A stretch of 64,000 nucleotides of DNA from Amblyomma americanum. Its lineage: Eukaryota; Arthropoda; Arachnida; Ixodida; Ixodidae. The stretch is taken from assembly GCF_052857255.1 (NCBI RefSeq), contig NC_135505.1:61299149-61363148 (forward strand). Reading direction: 5' to 3'. The notes under the pieces are model-generated. The model did not search any database and was not told the DNA's origin. It was given only the letters and a program-made list of their open reading frames with translations. Both the position numbers and the translations under genes were made by a program. Shown here one piece after another: positions 45,076 through 56,063 of the stretch (position 1 is the stretch's first letter; each line of letters begins with the position of its first letter).

Positions 45076-46891
45076 ACTTGTGTTTGCTCCTTAACCCTCC
45101 CCACTCTCACGCTGTGCAAGCGACATGATGGGCACACTTAGTTCACGCTCAAGACCTGAATTCAGTTTTACTTCTCTAAGTTTTGATATGTGTTGCAGGC
45201 ATCATTACTATATCACTAAATGCATGTCCGCTTACCTGGTATAGTTGGGAAGGGAATCACTGGTTTCATGCTGATAAGTTGTTCCCTTTGCTTTGTCTAC
45301 TGGCACGATATTTGAATGCTTTGCGCTTGAATTATATTTTATGGTATTTTCTGGCTCAGTGCTTTAATAAATCCAGCCTCCTTCAAAAGGCTCCAGGCTT
45401 TTGCCTTTCTGACCTTAGTGTCGAAGATCTTAAGCAGTTCTTCATTGTTTCAAAGTCGGTGGCTCAGCCTTGAATCAATAACAAATGAGCAGACCTTCAC
45501 TGCCGTATCGACTTCAAACCTGGAAATCTTTTTCGAAAGCGTATGCACTGTGCTTAAATACAAGAATTCAAATGAATTGCGTACTAGCCTAAACCACTTT
45601 TAAAAGGCCAGTGGATAGTGAAAAAGATTTTCTTGTGTTCACATATTAGTTGTATTTGTTATTCTACTGCTATTTTTAATTATTTGCAAATAATTGTATT
45701 ACGTTCCTTATGTGTTTTACTCATTTATGCATTTCACGTATTTGTATCATGCACTGGCACCTCTTCTTTGTACCTTTGGCACAACCAGCAAGTGCATTGT
45801 CGTGTGTGCAACAATAATGAACGAATGCACTATGCCACTATTGCAATGCTAAGCTCTGCAGTGCTAGCGTATTATTTTTCTGACTGCTGTCCTCTTTCAC
45901 GTGTGCCATGCCAATGACAGAAGATTTTTTGCAATGTTACCTGATGGGATGTTTTTGCAGATTTATGCACAGCTTGTGCATAGTGGCACTACCATTGTGT
46001 GGTATTTTATGTCAACATATTGATTGTTGTTTTTGTTGTTCTATTGCTGTTTTTAATTATTTCCAAATATTTGTATTTCTTAGATTCCTTATGTGTATTA
46101 CTAATTGATGCATTTCACGCATTTGTGTCATGCACTGGCACCTCTTCTTTGTACCTTTGGCACAACCAGTAAGTGCACTGTCATCTGTGTGCAAAGAAAA
46201 TGAACAAATGCACTGTGTCACTGTGGCAATGCTAAGCTCTGTAGTGCTTGAATATGTTTTTTTCTGAGTGCTGTTCTGTTTCACTTGTGCCATGCCAATG
46301 ACAGATTTTTTTGCAATGATACCTGATGGGATGTTTTTGCAGTGGCACTACCGCCCTTGTGTGATATTTTATGTTAACATTTTGGGTTGTGGTATTTGTT
46401 GCCTGCCGTTTTTAATTTTTGCAGATAACTGCAATAAATACATTCCTTATGTGTATTTTACTCATTTTGTGTAAAGAGCATTGTTTCTATGACATAACGC
46501 ATTTATAAATCTGGAAGAAAGGCTTTATGTTTGGTCTTAAGTATGGTGAAATGATATAGTGTACCCAATAGAGCTGCAAAAAGTAAACCTTTATTTCTGA
46601 AAACATGAGTACAATTAGTATCACTGGTTACACAACCAAGTCACTCAAATAAGTTATTGTCGCTGTTCAGCATTTCACTATACATACATAAATACTCCTA
46701 AAAATATGAAGATGTAAAACTGCCATGATTACTTGTGCTGTGTAAGAATGCAGTAACAATATTTAAGGACTAGAAGATGGAGTGAAAATATTGCACTTAA
46801 AACAGAAAGCTTGATTTGTTGGCGTACTGAGCGCCGACTTACAAGAACCCTCTTTGCGTGTGAGTGGAAACAAAATAAATTATACTAAGGT
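45076..46891. other. Non-coding centre of the transposon
   Basis: The sequence between the convergent genes. It contains AATAAA at 45366-45371 (plus strand) and TTTATT at 46590-46595, which could be the poly(A) signals of the transposase and nuclease genes respectively, and a 381-bp tandem repeat. No further gene. Confidence 0.5.
45655..46470 (+). repeat. 381-bp tandem repeat, about 2.1 units
   Basis: GCACTGGCACCTCTTCTTTG at 45751 recurs at 46132. Adjoining words (TTTGGCACAACCAG, CAATGCTAAGCTCTG, TGATGGGATGTTTTTGCAG) repeat with the same spacing, and a third partial unit begins near 46400. Diverged by several percent; present only within the transposon. Confidence 0.82.
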
Positions 46892-49634
46892 CTAGATAAG
46901 GTTTGGGATGAGAAATTTGAAATAAAAGTATTCCATCTTCGGGATGAGCTCAGTCAAAAATGCTTCATCCCTCTTTACTGCTACAATCACAGATTGCTGA
47001 GGAGTGAAAGCATAGAGTAGTGCCTTATTTAAATTCAAAACATACAGCTGTACCTGGATTTGGGTGTAGTATTGGTGGCTAGACCTAAGCTCAATTCGGT
47101 CGTTTCGGAATTCCAGATAGGGCAATTTTATAGACCTTTCCTCATAGTTGATGAATGGCGTATCTTTATATTTAAATGGGCACTTTATCTCCACGAGGAC
47201 TGTCTCATTCTCAAGCTTCACAAGTCCATCAGGGCTACAACACAGCCATGGCTGCTCAGGCAGCACTACCAACCCTGTCTGGAGAGGGAAGGAATTAAAA
47301 ATAATTTTGTGAAATAATAGGTTCTTCGCAAGGCAGAAGCACATATTATGCGCATTAGAAAAGCAAACAAACAAAATCGCACCTGAAATATGTGTGCCTC
47401 AAGCCGCCGCCCCAGCTCCTCTCGTGCTCTGGCTTCTGTGTTGATACCTGTTGAATATTCCAGTTTTCCATTTAATTCATCCACATGTCAATCACTTGAT
47501 TTCAATGAACCTCATTTGTGCTTCAACTTTGCCTTCGACACATCTCATATTTAACTTGAGAGCATGCCATTTTCACCAGCTTTGCTTCATAATTGCAAGA
47601 TAGAAGTTAGATCTGACCGTAACACATAGCAGCGTTCTTGAATGAGCGGGCAGTCCTCAGTTGCTCAGCAGCTTTCCTGTAGCCATCTTCATCGCTTTTG
47701 GTGCGCACACAATGTGCTTTGGTGCTGCTAATCCGATACCTGCGTTCCTGAAGCCACCTGCATGTTTTAAACGAATGGTTTAAAATCAGCTGAAAGATTG
47801 CCTTCACTACCATTATAACTTACCGTGGACACTTTGCTTGGCCTTGTGTTAGGACAGACAGTTTACAGGGACTGCAAGAGAGGACCACGTCGGTTTGGTA
47901 CTTAGCAGCCTCTAAGCTATTTATCTCTATTGCAAGGTCCCTGCGCATGATTGTTTTTTTTTGTTGCACTGTTGTCGACAGCTTTCAGGCAGTGGTACAC
48001 AGGCCGCCGTGCTGTTAATTTCAGCAGGTCTTCCAAAATTTCTTCATCTGCCACCTTCGAAGCTTGATCTACAATTTTGTTAAGCACGTCCTGGCACACC
48101 AATTTTTCCGCATTCATTTGTCCCATTTCCAAAATTTCCTTCATCGAACTCATTATGTCTGGGTAGTTCAGTAGAATGGACGGAGATGCAGCCTTTGTGT
48201 TGGCCGAATTGCTCTCTTGACCTGTTATGCAAAAGGGACATAGACAAACATCCATGAGGTTACACATGTTCTGAACAGAGAAGTGCAACTTAATTTTAGT
48301 ATAAATACAAGCTGTTTGGACATTCAGCGCAGCAAGATGCTAAATTGCAAGGCTTTAACGTTCCTGTTTGCTTCATATGCGAAGAGAAGCATGCGCACAC
48401 AACTGAAAGTGTAGGAAATAACCTTAGACAAAATGCAATAGTGCTGAGACTCACTGGGAAAGAATGCCATCAAGTCGTGGTTCCGTGGCCTCTGGGGTTT
48501 CATGCTCGGTTTGCCCCACTGTTGAGGCTGGCTGGTGCAGGAAGCTTCCTCGTATCGCTTGATGTAAAAGCACACCGCGGCGGCATGCTTGCACTGCGCT
48601 GCAATTCCCGCTTTACAAGTGCAGCGGCCGTCCTTTATGTGAAGCTCCTGCTTTGCATGAATTGACCAAGTTAGCTGTGGTGAAAAAAAAAGAAAGTGCC
48701 GCTTAAATTCACGCAGTCAACACTGTGACTGGATCACTCTTCGCAAGTCGAAAACAGCCTTCAGTCACACTGTGACTCGTCCGCAGAAAATGATCACGCG
48801 AATTAAGCAATGTTTTGAGCTGCCTCCCCTACGCGACGACTCGGTGATTAGTACCCTCGGCTGCTGACCCCGAGGGCGCGGGTTCGATTCCGGCTGCGGC
48901 AGCCGCGTTTCGATGGAGACGAAACTCAAGGCGCCTGTGTACTGAGTGATTTCAGTGTACGTTAAAGAATCCCAGGTGGTCAAAATTAAGCCCGCCACAA
49001 CAGTTTCACAGTTTATAAATAAATGTCTCAGAGTGCATGCCTCGACAAGCGCGCAGTTGTACACGCGCGGTCAAAAGTAAGAGCGGAGTTATAAACAGCG
49101 GAGTGCTCGCGCGCAGTCGTCATCCAAGCATTAAATGGCACATATCAGCTCTGCTGTTGAAGTGCGTGCGTACATACGTGAGCGTGCAAACTAGAATGCC
49201 GCGGCGTGCTGAACCGCGTTTGTATGCTCACTCACGAGTCAAATGTAAAAGCAAACAGCACTTGAGCCATGAGCCTGTAATGAAATCCGAAACCACATGC
49301 GTGACGAATGGCGAGTTCAGGCGAGTGCGCCGAGCATGCAATAATCGACGCGACACAGTATGCAGAACACGAACAGTTACTCACTAGCAATAAAAATGTC
49401 TTTACTCTCCGAAAAGCGGAAGGACTGTGCACTTACCTCGAGATGCACGTCGTAGGTGACGTGATCGCTCACTTGCGACAGGCACTTCGCTTCAACACAA
49501 ACATCGTTGTACTCAATGATCTGCTCCACGCTGTACACATTAGGTACCAAACGCTCTCCTTTCATGAGATTCGAGCGGCGAAAATGTCCATCAAGATCAC
49601 TTATCCTCTTAAAGCCGCACCGCAATCGATACAT
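46892..49634 (-). CDS. SWIM zinc-finger and YqaJ-type nuclease gene (six exons, one frameshift)
   Basis: Exons on the minus strand: 49634-49437, 48647-48455, 48221-47824, 47757-47618, 47447-47383 and 47278-46892, with GT-AG introns and matching phases. Exon 2 has a SWIM finger (CTCKAGIAAQCKH, CxC-x7-CxH). Exons 4-6 encode a YqaJ/lambda-exonuclease-like domain: WLQERRYRISSTKAHCV, INTEARAREELGRRLEAH, PEQPWLCCSPDGLV and VLVEIKCPFKYKD (the Asp...Glu-x-Lys catalytic set), then YYTQIQVQLYV. Total 1381 bases: an A9 tract in exon 3 (complement of 47950-47958) puts the 3' part one base out of frame, and eight A would restore it. The product would be about 459 residues. The role in ISL2EU transposition is unknown; end processing or repair is plausible. 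The frameshift may be real or a homopolymer error. Confidence 0.78.
48813..49020 (+). mobile_element. Diverged tRNA-headed SINE in nuclease intron 1
   Basis: Has a B-box-like GGTTCGATTCC (48881-48891) and the SINE body (CGTTTCGATGGAGACGAAAC, GTTAAAGAATCCCAGGTGGT), more diverged than the copies at 31245 and 31555. Located between exons 1 and 2 of the SWIM-YqaJ gene. Confidence 0.7.
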
Positions 49635-49728
49635 CGCGAAGCGAAGAGCACCAGCTGCCTTCGTCCCGCGTTATGAAAATCCCGCCGCAGAGGGCGCTGA
49701 TTGTCTGCTTTCACGGCGCCGCCTGGCC

Positions 49729-49743
49729 GAGCTTGGGATCCCT
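49729..49743 (-). repeat. Right terminal inverted repeat
   Basis: GAGCTTGGGATCCCT, complement AGGGATCCCAAGCTC. Adjacent to the AT duplication at 49744-49745. Confidence 0.88.
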
Positions 49744-49801
49744 ATTGGAAAATGAAAGCTTGCTTGGCTTTCTTTTGAAAGGACAGGTCCGAAGGAGCCA
49801 T
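49744..49801 (-). pseudogene. LINE A ORF2 start (copy 2), cut off by the transposon
   Basis: Carries the ORF2 ATG (49799-49801) and its first codons, corresponding to 1027-1084 of copy 1. Confidence 0.75.
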
Positions 49802-49809
49802 GATGCCGT

Positions 49810-51207
49810 CTACTGTAGAGCCGCAAGAACTGGACGTAGCGCGTCCAGCACTTGAAGTGCGCTATTTGCTGCTGGCGTGCGTAGGCCGGAAAGCGGAGCA
49901 CGCATGGCATTCATTAGTGACGTTAACATTGCGACCACTTGCATATCTGGGCCATGGCCTTGATCGTGCCTGTTGGCTGGATCAGTCGTAGGCGCTGCAC
50001 ACTGCCCAGAGGGCGCCAACATCCCTGACGCAGTAGGCGTAGAAGGCTTTGGCAGTGGTGGCCAAGTTGCATCTGAGGCAGCAGGTCCAGCCTCACCAAG
50101 CGCCGGGCTCCCTTGATTTGCTACGGTTTTTGGTGAAGGCGGGCAAGCTGCAGTTGGGTTTGGGGCATTATTGTCAAATGTGACAGCTTTTTTTGACGAC
50201 CTTCGGCGGCACGAACGACGTCGTCGCACCTTTGCGGCGGCTTGTTTGTGCGTAGAATGGTCTCGCACCATTTTCTTCAGTACCGCCCGCTCGGTCTTTA
50301 GACGGGGGCAGTCTTTCGAGGACGAGTCATGAGGGCTGTGGCAGTTGGCGCACTTCAAGGTAGTCGCGCGGCAAACATCACCGCTGTGTGACTCGGAGCA
50401 TCGCGGGCACACGATGGAGTTGATGCAGACGCCGCTCACGTGGCCGATCCTCATGCACTTGCTGCATTGAAGTGGCTTAGGCACAAAAGGTCGAACTGGA
50501 TGACGAAAGTGCCCAACCTTCAAATACGATGGTATACAGTCACCCTTGAAGGTCAGCTTGATGCATGTAGATCTTCCTAACCGCTGAACTTGAATGATGG
50601 AAATGCCGTTGGTTGCCGGCTTGATCAACATGTGTAAATCTGCATCACAGATGGCGATGTCGACGTTGTAGATTACGCCAGCCGTAGTGCCGCTGTCCTG
50701 GAGAATAAGGGGGCATACACTGATGTTGCCGAGTTTGGTGATTGCGGTTAAATTCTCTAGTGAACTTCGCTCCACCACATCAATGGCAATGACGTTTTTG
50801 AACGGGTTGATTCTGACATCTTTTATGCCTCCCGGTACGAGGCTCTCCAGATAAATAGAGATGGCTTGCCTGTTCAGTAGGTTCAAGTTGTCCGTTGAGT
50901 TCAACGGCACAAAGTCTGTATGCGCCGAGGAACTTCGCGCCGTGATGATCGTTGGCGTTCTTGATGAGTACACCGTTGACGTGCTCGATGAGGACGATTC
51001 GGCTTGTCTACGCAGTCTGCGCTTGGCCTTCTTGCCAACAACCGGTATGAAACCGTCGTCGGCCGAGGACGAGGAGTCTTCACTTGGCACCGAGTACACA
51101 ACAGTGCCCTGGCTGCTCGAGTCACTCTGGTGGTGCAGGCGCTTCTTCTGGGCGGCTGCTGCCGACCCACCGGGTTCCAATAGAGGCACAGCAGCCTCCA
51201 CTTCCAT
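49810..51207 (-). CDS. LINE A ORF1, gag-like zinc-knuckle protein, copy 2 (465 aa)
   Basis: Same length and knuckle array as the copy at 1093-2490 (CSKCMRIGHVSGVC and two further Cys/His clusters). Seven replacements, three of them clustered in the Pro-rich linker (PPSPKTVANQG against PPPPKTVPKQG). The zinc knuckles are identical. Intact, but the element lacks a usable ORF2. Confidence 0.88.
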   Translation of the reverse strand: MEVEAAVPLLEPGGSAAAAQKKRLHHQSDSSSQGTVVYSVPSEDSSSSADDGFIPVVGKKAKRRLRRQAESSSSSTSTVYSSRTPTIITARSSSAHTDFVPLNSTDNLNLLNRQAISIYLESLVPGGIKDVRINPFKNVIAIDVVERSSLENLTAITKLGNISVCPLILQDSGTTAGVIYNVDIAICDADLHMLIKPATNGISIIQVQRLGRSTCIKLTFKGDCIPSYLKVGHFRHPVRPFVPKPLQCSKCMRIGHVSGVCINSIVCPRCSESHSGDVCRATTLKCANCHSPHDSSSKDCPRLKTERAVLKKMVRDHSTHKQAAAKVRRRRSCRRRSSKKAVTFDNNAPNPTAACPPSPKTVANQGSPALGEAGPAASDATWPPLPKPSTPTASGMLAPSGQCAAPTTDPANRHDQGHGPDMQVVAMLTSLMNAMRAPLSGLRTPAANSALQVLDALRPVLAALQ

Positions 51208-51762
51208 CGCCGTGGCAAAAAGGGAGCGGCGTCTCCCTGATTATAGCACAAATTACCAAAAAACTGCAGAGACTTGAAGGCAGAGTTCTGATACAGAACA
51301 ATTCAGACGGTAATTTGCGGTAAAGAACCGCAATGCAGTCGTCAGCACTCCCAATTGTTCGACCAACACACAGAGACAGACACTGCAGATACGAGGGCTG
51401 CCATTTATCCAAATCTTTCGAAAATGTACCAGTTGCTTTAGACGCAGCGCAGATCACTCTTAAGAGCATAAATTCAACCGAGAGACATTCATACTACTTT
51501 TAAGGCCGAAATTAGCATACATTTCAGGCTGGTAGAAAAAATGAAGCGTCACACTTTACGTTCGTGTTTTCGGTAGGTTATGCACGACACAAAAGGAGTT
51601 GCGGCTGAGAGTGACGACGGGATTCCTGTGTTCAGTTCTTTTTATCCCCAGCGCTTGTTTGCAGCGGCCACTAAAACTGATGTCATACCTTTAGATATAG
51701 AATGACTACAAATAATACTAGATATAATAAGACATAATACTAGATAACTTTGAAAAAAATTA
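51208..51762 (-). other. LINE A 5' leader and flank, copy 2
   Basis: Counterpart of 2491-3045; nothing further seen. Confidence 0.4.
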
Positions 51763-52573
51763 ATGACGCTTGGGATTTACCTAGACATCAGTAAAGCTTT
51801 TGACCGCGTTAACCACGACTTATTGCTCACAAAATTAGAAAGATATGGTATCCGAGGACTATCGCTCCAGCTTCTAAAATCTTACATTCACTCACGAACC
51901 CAATTTGTAGCAATTTACGAACATAAATCAAGCCCTCGACAAATAAAAACTGGCGTTCCACAAGGCAGTATCCTAGGTTCCATTATGTTTTTTTACTATG
52001 TAAATGATGTTCAAACGATCCCCACATGTTAATTTGTAATCTACGCCGATGACTGTACTGTGTATGTTGCAGGCCGAGATTTATCATGTATGCTTCGCGA
52101 AGCAAGCTCCGTTTGCAATACGCTTCAAGAATGGTCGCAAACAAACGACCTGCTTATCAACGAGGCAAAAACAAAATGCGTCCTTTTCAGGGCTCGAGGG
52201 ACTTGCGTCAAGATGACGAATACTATCCGATTAGGACCATTTAGAATATCGTGCGATAAAAGTGTAAAAACACTTAAGGTGACTTTCTCAGATGACATGT
52301 CTTGGAACGAACACGTCAAGATTCTTTGCGGGAAAGTGCAAAAAAGCTGCCGGTATTTTAAATAGGTGCCGTCACTCGTTTTCAACTGGTGTAAAAAACT
52401 TCTTTATAATTCATTAATCCATTCGCAGCTTGATTATTGCTCACTGATTTGGGGGAACACGACATTGAATAATATACATAGCTTAATTTTATTGCAGAAG
52501 AAAGCAATACGAGCAATTGAGAATGTTGCTTACTTGGAACACACTCAACCACTTTTCCTCAAAAGCAATATAT
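51763..52573 (+). pseudogene. LINE B reverse transcriptase, 5' part, copy 2
   Basis: Counterpart of 3046-3854. The T7 tract near 51987-51993 keeps the frame open beyond SILGSIMFFYYVNDVQT, where copy 1 (T6) is shifted, and G5 near 52451 keeps LIWGNTTLNNIHSLI in frame. It still stops at TAA after VQTIPTC, before the YADD box. Interrupted by the Gypsy element at 52574. Confidence 0.8.
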
Positions 52574-52727
52574 TGCTACGGACGCTGGGAGGACGACGAA
52601 GTGGTTGGTAACGAAGACGACGCTGAGGTGCGCGCTTGTGTGCTGAGAGTCTACTCCAAGCCATCGGTTCCTTGCGGAGCAGGTTACCTCTGCTCTTTCT
52701 ACTGCTGCTTCTAGCCGCCACGTATCA
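52574..52727 (+). repeat. Gypsy left LTR, copy 2
   Basis: 154 bp, identical to the LTRs of copy 1. Confidence 0.9.
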
Positions 52728-52798
52728 TTTGGTGGAGGTCACTAAATTCGATCCCCGACCTCAAGCTGGCTCTCCGTCGTGGCCGCCGTCGCGCCAAC

Positions 52799-53973
52799 AT
52801 GTCTACCGAGTCCGAGCCATCTCCCTCTCCGTCAACACCGCCAGCGGTCGTCGTCGCCCACCACCGCGAACCGGGCACGTTCTGCGGCACAGACGACGTT
52901 GATGTGGACGACTGGCTGGCCCTTTACGAACGCGTCAGTACGCACAACAGGTGGGATCCAACGCTGATGCTCGCTAATGTGATATTTTACCTGACCGGCA
53001 CCCCGAGAGTGTGGTTCGAAACCCACGAAGATGACTTGACCGCATGGGACATATGTAAGCAAACATATGTACATATATAAGAAAACCCATCGGCCGCCAA
53101 CTCGCCGACAAGAATGCACTCGCGTCCCGCGCCCAAACTTCCTCTGAGCCATACATAGCCTACATACAAGACGTCCTCGCCTTGTGCCGTAAAGTTGATA
53201 AAGACATGTCCGAAGCAGGTCGAGTTGGCCACATACTGAAAGGCATTGCCGACGATGCCTTTAATCTGCTTCTATGCAAAGACTGTTCCACGGTCGCTTC
53301 TGTTCTTGAGGTGTGCCGCCGTTTCGAGCAAGCCAAACACCGGCGCATTTCTCACCGTTTTGACCGGCTGCCGAACACTGCTGCTAGCTCCTCCTGTGAA
53401 GATCTGCCAACATTGCGGCAGCCTTCCGACCCGGCTAACTTCACCCGTATCGTGCGCCGCGAGCTGGAGGCGATGACGCCCGCTGTTTCTTCCTTGCCAC
53501 TGCCGGACAACACCTTGGCCCTCATCCAAGCCGTCGCTCGCCAGGAAGTTGCGAACTTGGCCGTCCCTTCTCCTCGCGTCGTGGACAACGCTCATGCCAG
53601 CCCGGACCCTCCAGTGATCGCAGCTGCCACTTACAGTCGCAGCTTCTCGCCTCGGTACCGATATCGCAATCCTGCCGAATGGCGTACCTCTGATGACAGG
53701 CCGATCTGTTTTACCTGCTCTCGCGTCGGACACATCTCCCGTCACTGCCGCAGCCGTTGGTCCCCGCCACCTCACCCCTACTCCTTCGTCGACCGCCGCA
53801 ACGACTACGGCCCGCACCGCTTCACACCACGACCCGATCCGCTCCCTGACGAGCCCGCTCCGCACGCTCGTGGGTCCAGCCGCTCACCTTCCCCATTAGG
53901 CCGCCGCTCCCGTTCTCCTCCCACACGCCGCAGCCCTTCTCCTTCGACCTCCCGCCATTTCTCGGAAAACTAG
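52799..53973 (+). pseudogene. Gypsy gag, copy 2 (frameshifted)
   Basis: Same arrangement as at 4080-5254: a first segment stopping at 53080 and a second, shifted segment with the CCHC knuckle CFTCSRVGHISRHC, ending at 53973. The break is identical to copy 1. Confidence 0.8.
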
Positions 53974-54029
53974 CCGATGCAGCCCCCAGAGGTGACGCTG
54001 CATCATGAACCCGGCCTGAAAATCCTCTC

Positions 54030-55081
54030 TTGACCCCCGCTGCCCAACGTAATCTCTTGAATGTTCTCGTGGATGGCGTCCCGGTCCTTGCCCTGATTGA
54101 TACTGGCGCCCAAGTGTCTGTCCTGAGCTCTTCTTTGCGCCGCCGTCTGAAGAAAGTTTTAACGCCTGCCGCCATGTCCACGGTTCGCGTCGCCGATGGC
54201 AGCCCCGCTGCCGTGATTGGAATGTGCACTGCGAGAGTCAGCATTGCCGGGCGTCATATACCAGTTCTGTTCACCGTCCTGACCCGGTGCCCTCAGGACA
54301 TAATCCTTGGCCTTGACTTTTTAACCGCCCATTCAGCTCTTATTGACTGTTCCTCAGGCCTTCTTTGATTGGATCTGCCCCTGTGCAATGACGACTCCAC
54401 CAGCTCACCTCGCCTTCAATCCACCGAGTTTGCTCGTCTCCCGCCACAAACTGCTGTCTACATCCCTCTGTCGCCTTCTCCTCCCGTCCCTGATGGAGAC
54501 TACGTCGCCTGCCCTATCACCGCTGTGATTCTGAATCGTAATGTCCTCTTTCCCTACACCATTGTCCACATCACCAACAACTGCACCTGCCTCCCTGTCC
54601 TCAACTTCAGCCTGTCCCCTCAGGTACTTCCGACCGGCATTTCCCTCTGTCGCCTTCTCCTCCCGTCCCTGATGGAGACTACGTCGCCTGCCCTATCACC
54701 GCTGTGATTCTGAATCGTAATGTCCTCTTTCCCCACACCATTGTCCACATCACCAACAACTGCACATGCCTCCCTGTCCTCAACTTCATCCTGTCCCCTC
54801 AGGTACTTCCGACCGGCATTTCCCTTGCTGATCTGTCCCCATTGACCGATTGCACAGTTTCTGTCCTGGCTTTTGACCCAACGACTGCCGTCTCCAATGT
54901 CCCTACATCGCAACCCTCCCGTGAGGACTCTATTTCCCGGATGATCGCGGCCGATCTGCCCTCTGCTGATTCTACAGCTCTTCACAACCTTTTGTCATCC
55001 TACAGTGATATTTTTGACTTTGGGGACCGTCCCTTGGGTCAAACCTCTGTTGTCGCCCACCACATTGACACCGCCCTATAG
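54030..55081 (+). pseudogene. Gypsy protease and pol linker, copy 2
   Basis: Retropepsin loop ALIDTGAQVSVLSS as in copy 1. A CGA to TGA change at 54366-54368 adds a stop after IDCSSGLL that copy 1 lacks. The 179-bp tandem duplication (about 54492-54849) and the stop at 55081 before the RT are shared. Confidence 0.8.
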
Positions 55082-56063
55082 GGTCTCCCTCGCAGGCCGC
55101 CGTGTTATTCAAGCAGAGGTGGACAAAATGCTGGCCCGCAACATCATCGAGCCTTCGAGTAGTCCTTGGGCGTCCCCTGTCGTGCTTGTTAAAAAGAAAG
55201 ATCAAACCTGGCGATTCTGCGTCGATTACCGCCATCTGAATGCCGTCACAAAGAAAGACGCCTACCCTTTGCCTCGAATTGACGACGCTCTCGACTGCTT
55301 GCACGGCGCCAGTTACTTTTCCTCCATTGATCTTCGCTCAGGGTACTGGCAGATCGCTGTCGATGAACGGGATCGGAAGAAAACCGCCTTTGTCACCCCG
55401 GACGGCCTGTACCAATTTAAAGTTATGCCTTTCGGCCTGTGCAATGCCCCTGCGACCTTCGAGCGCATGATGGACTCCCTCCTGCGCGGTTTTAAGTGGA
55501 CGACATGCCTCTGCTACTTAGATGACGTGATTGTTTTTTCGTCCACACTCCAAAGCCACCTGCATCGCCTTTCAGCCATCCATGCCGTCTTCCGCCGCGC
55601 TGGTCTTCAGCTGAACTCGAAGAAATGTACCTTCGGCCGCCGTCAGCTCAAGGTCCTTGGCCACTTGGTCAATTCTGCTGGGATCCAACCCGACCCCGAC
55701 AAAGTCCGCGCCGTGCGTTCATTTCCTACTCCGCGCTCCTCCGGTGATGTGCGCAGCTTTCTCGGCCTATGTTCCTATTTCCGCCGGTTCATCCAGAACT
55801 TTGCGGAAATAGCCCGACCTCTTACCACGCTCCTCAAGAAGGACATCCCGTTCTCTTGGGGACCCCCCCCCCCCCAAGCTGACGCCTTCAGAGCCCTTAT
55901 CAGTGCCCTCACTGCTCCACCTGTGTTGGCGCACTTTGATCCTTCAGCCCCTACGGAACTTCGGACCGATGCGAGCGGCCATGGCATTGGTGCCCTACTT
56001 GCTCAGCGGCAACGCAATAAGCTTCGCGTTATTGCATACGCCAGCCGTCTCCTTTCTGTGTGA
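55005..56063 (+). pseudogene. Gypsy reverse transcriptase to RNase H, copy 2
   Basis: 352 codons open from the pre-RT linker through YLDD, the thumb (GHLVNSAGIQPDPDKVRAVR, LGLCSYFRRFIQNFAEIARP) and the start of RNase H (LRTDASGHGIGALLAQ). It ends at the TGA 56061-56063, which is shared with copy 1. The G that copy 1 has lost is present, and the C-tract is C13. Confidence 0.87.

Larger units (their letters stand above)
41182..49743. mobile_element. ISL2EU-like DNA transposon (8562 bp), two genes
   Basis: Defined by comparison with the empty copy 1: it begins right after AT (41180-41181) and ends before AT (49744-49745), while copy 1 has a single AT at 1027-1028. Ends are imperfect inverted repeats: GGGGCTCCCAAGCTC on the left, complement of GAGCTTGGGATCCCT on the right, 13 of 15 matching, with GC-rich similarity continuing inward. 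It carries a THAP-DDE transposase (plus strand) and a SWIM-YqaJ nuclease gene (minus strand), convergent. This combination and a 2-bp duplication fit the ISL2EU group of the PIF/Harbinger-related superfamily as I know it. Passenger insertions are an RTE fragment (44815-45075) and a SINE in an intron (48813-49020). Confidence 0.88.

Noticed and set aside
46892..47374. YqaJ domain as evidence of a virus or phage insertion
   Set aside because: It is intron-split, lies between transposon inverted repeats and faces a THAP-DDE transposase, so the transposon explanation is sufficient.
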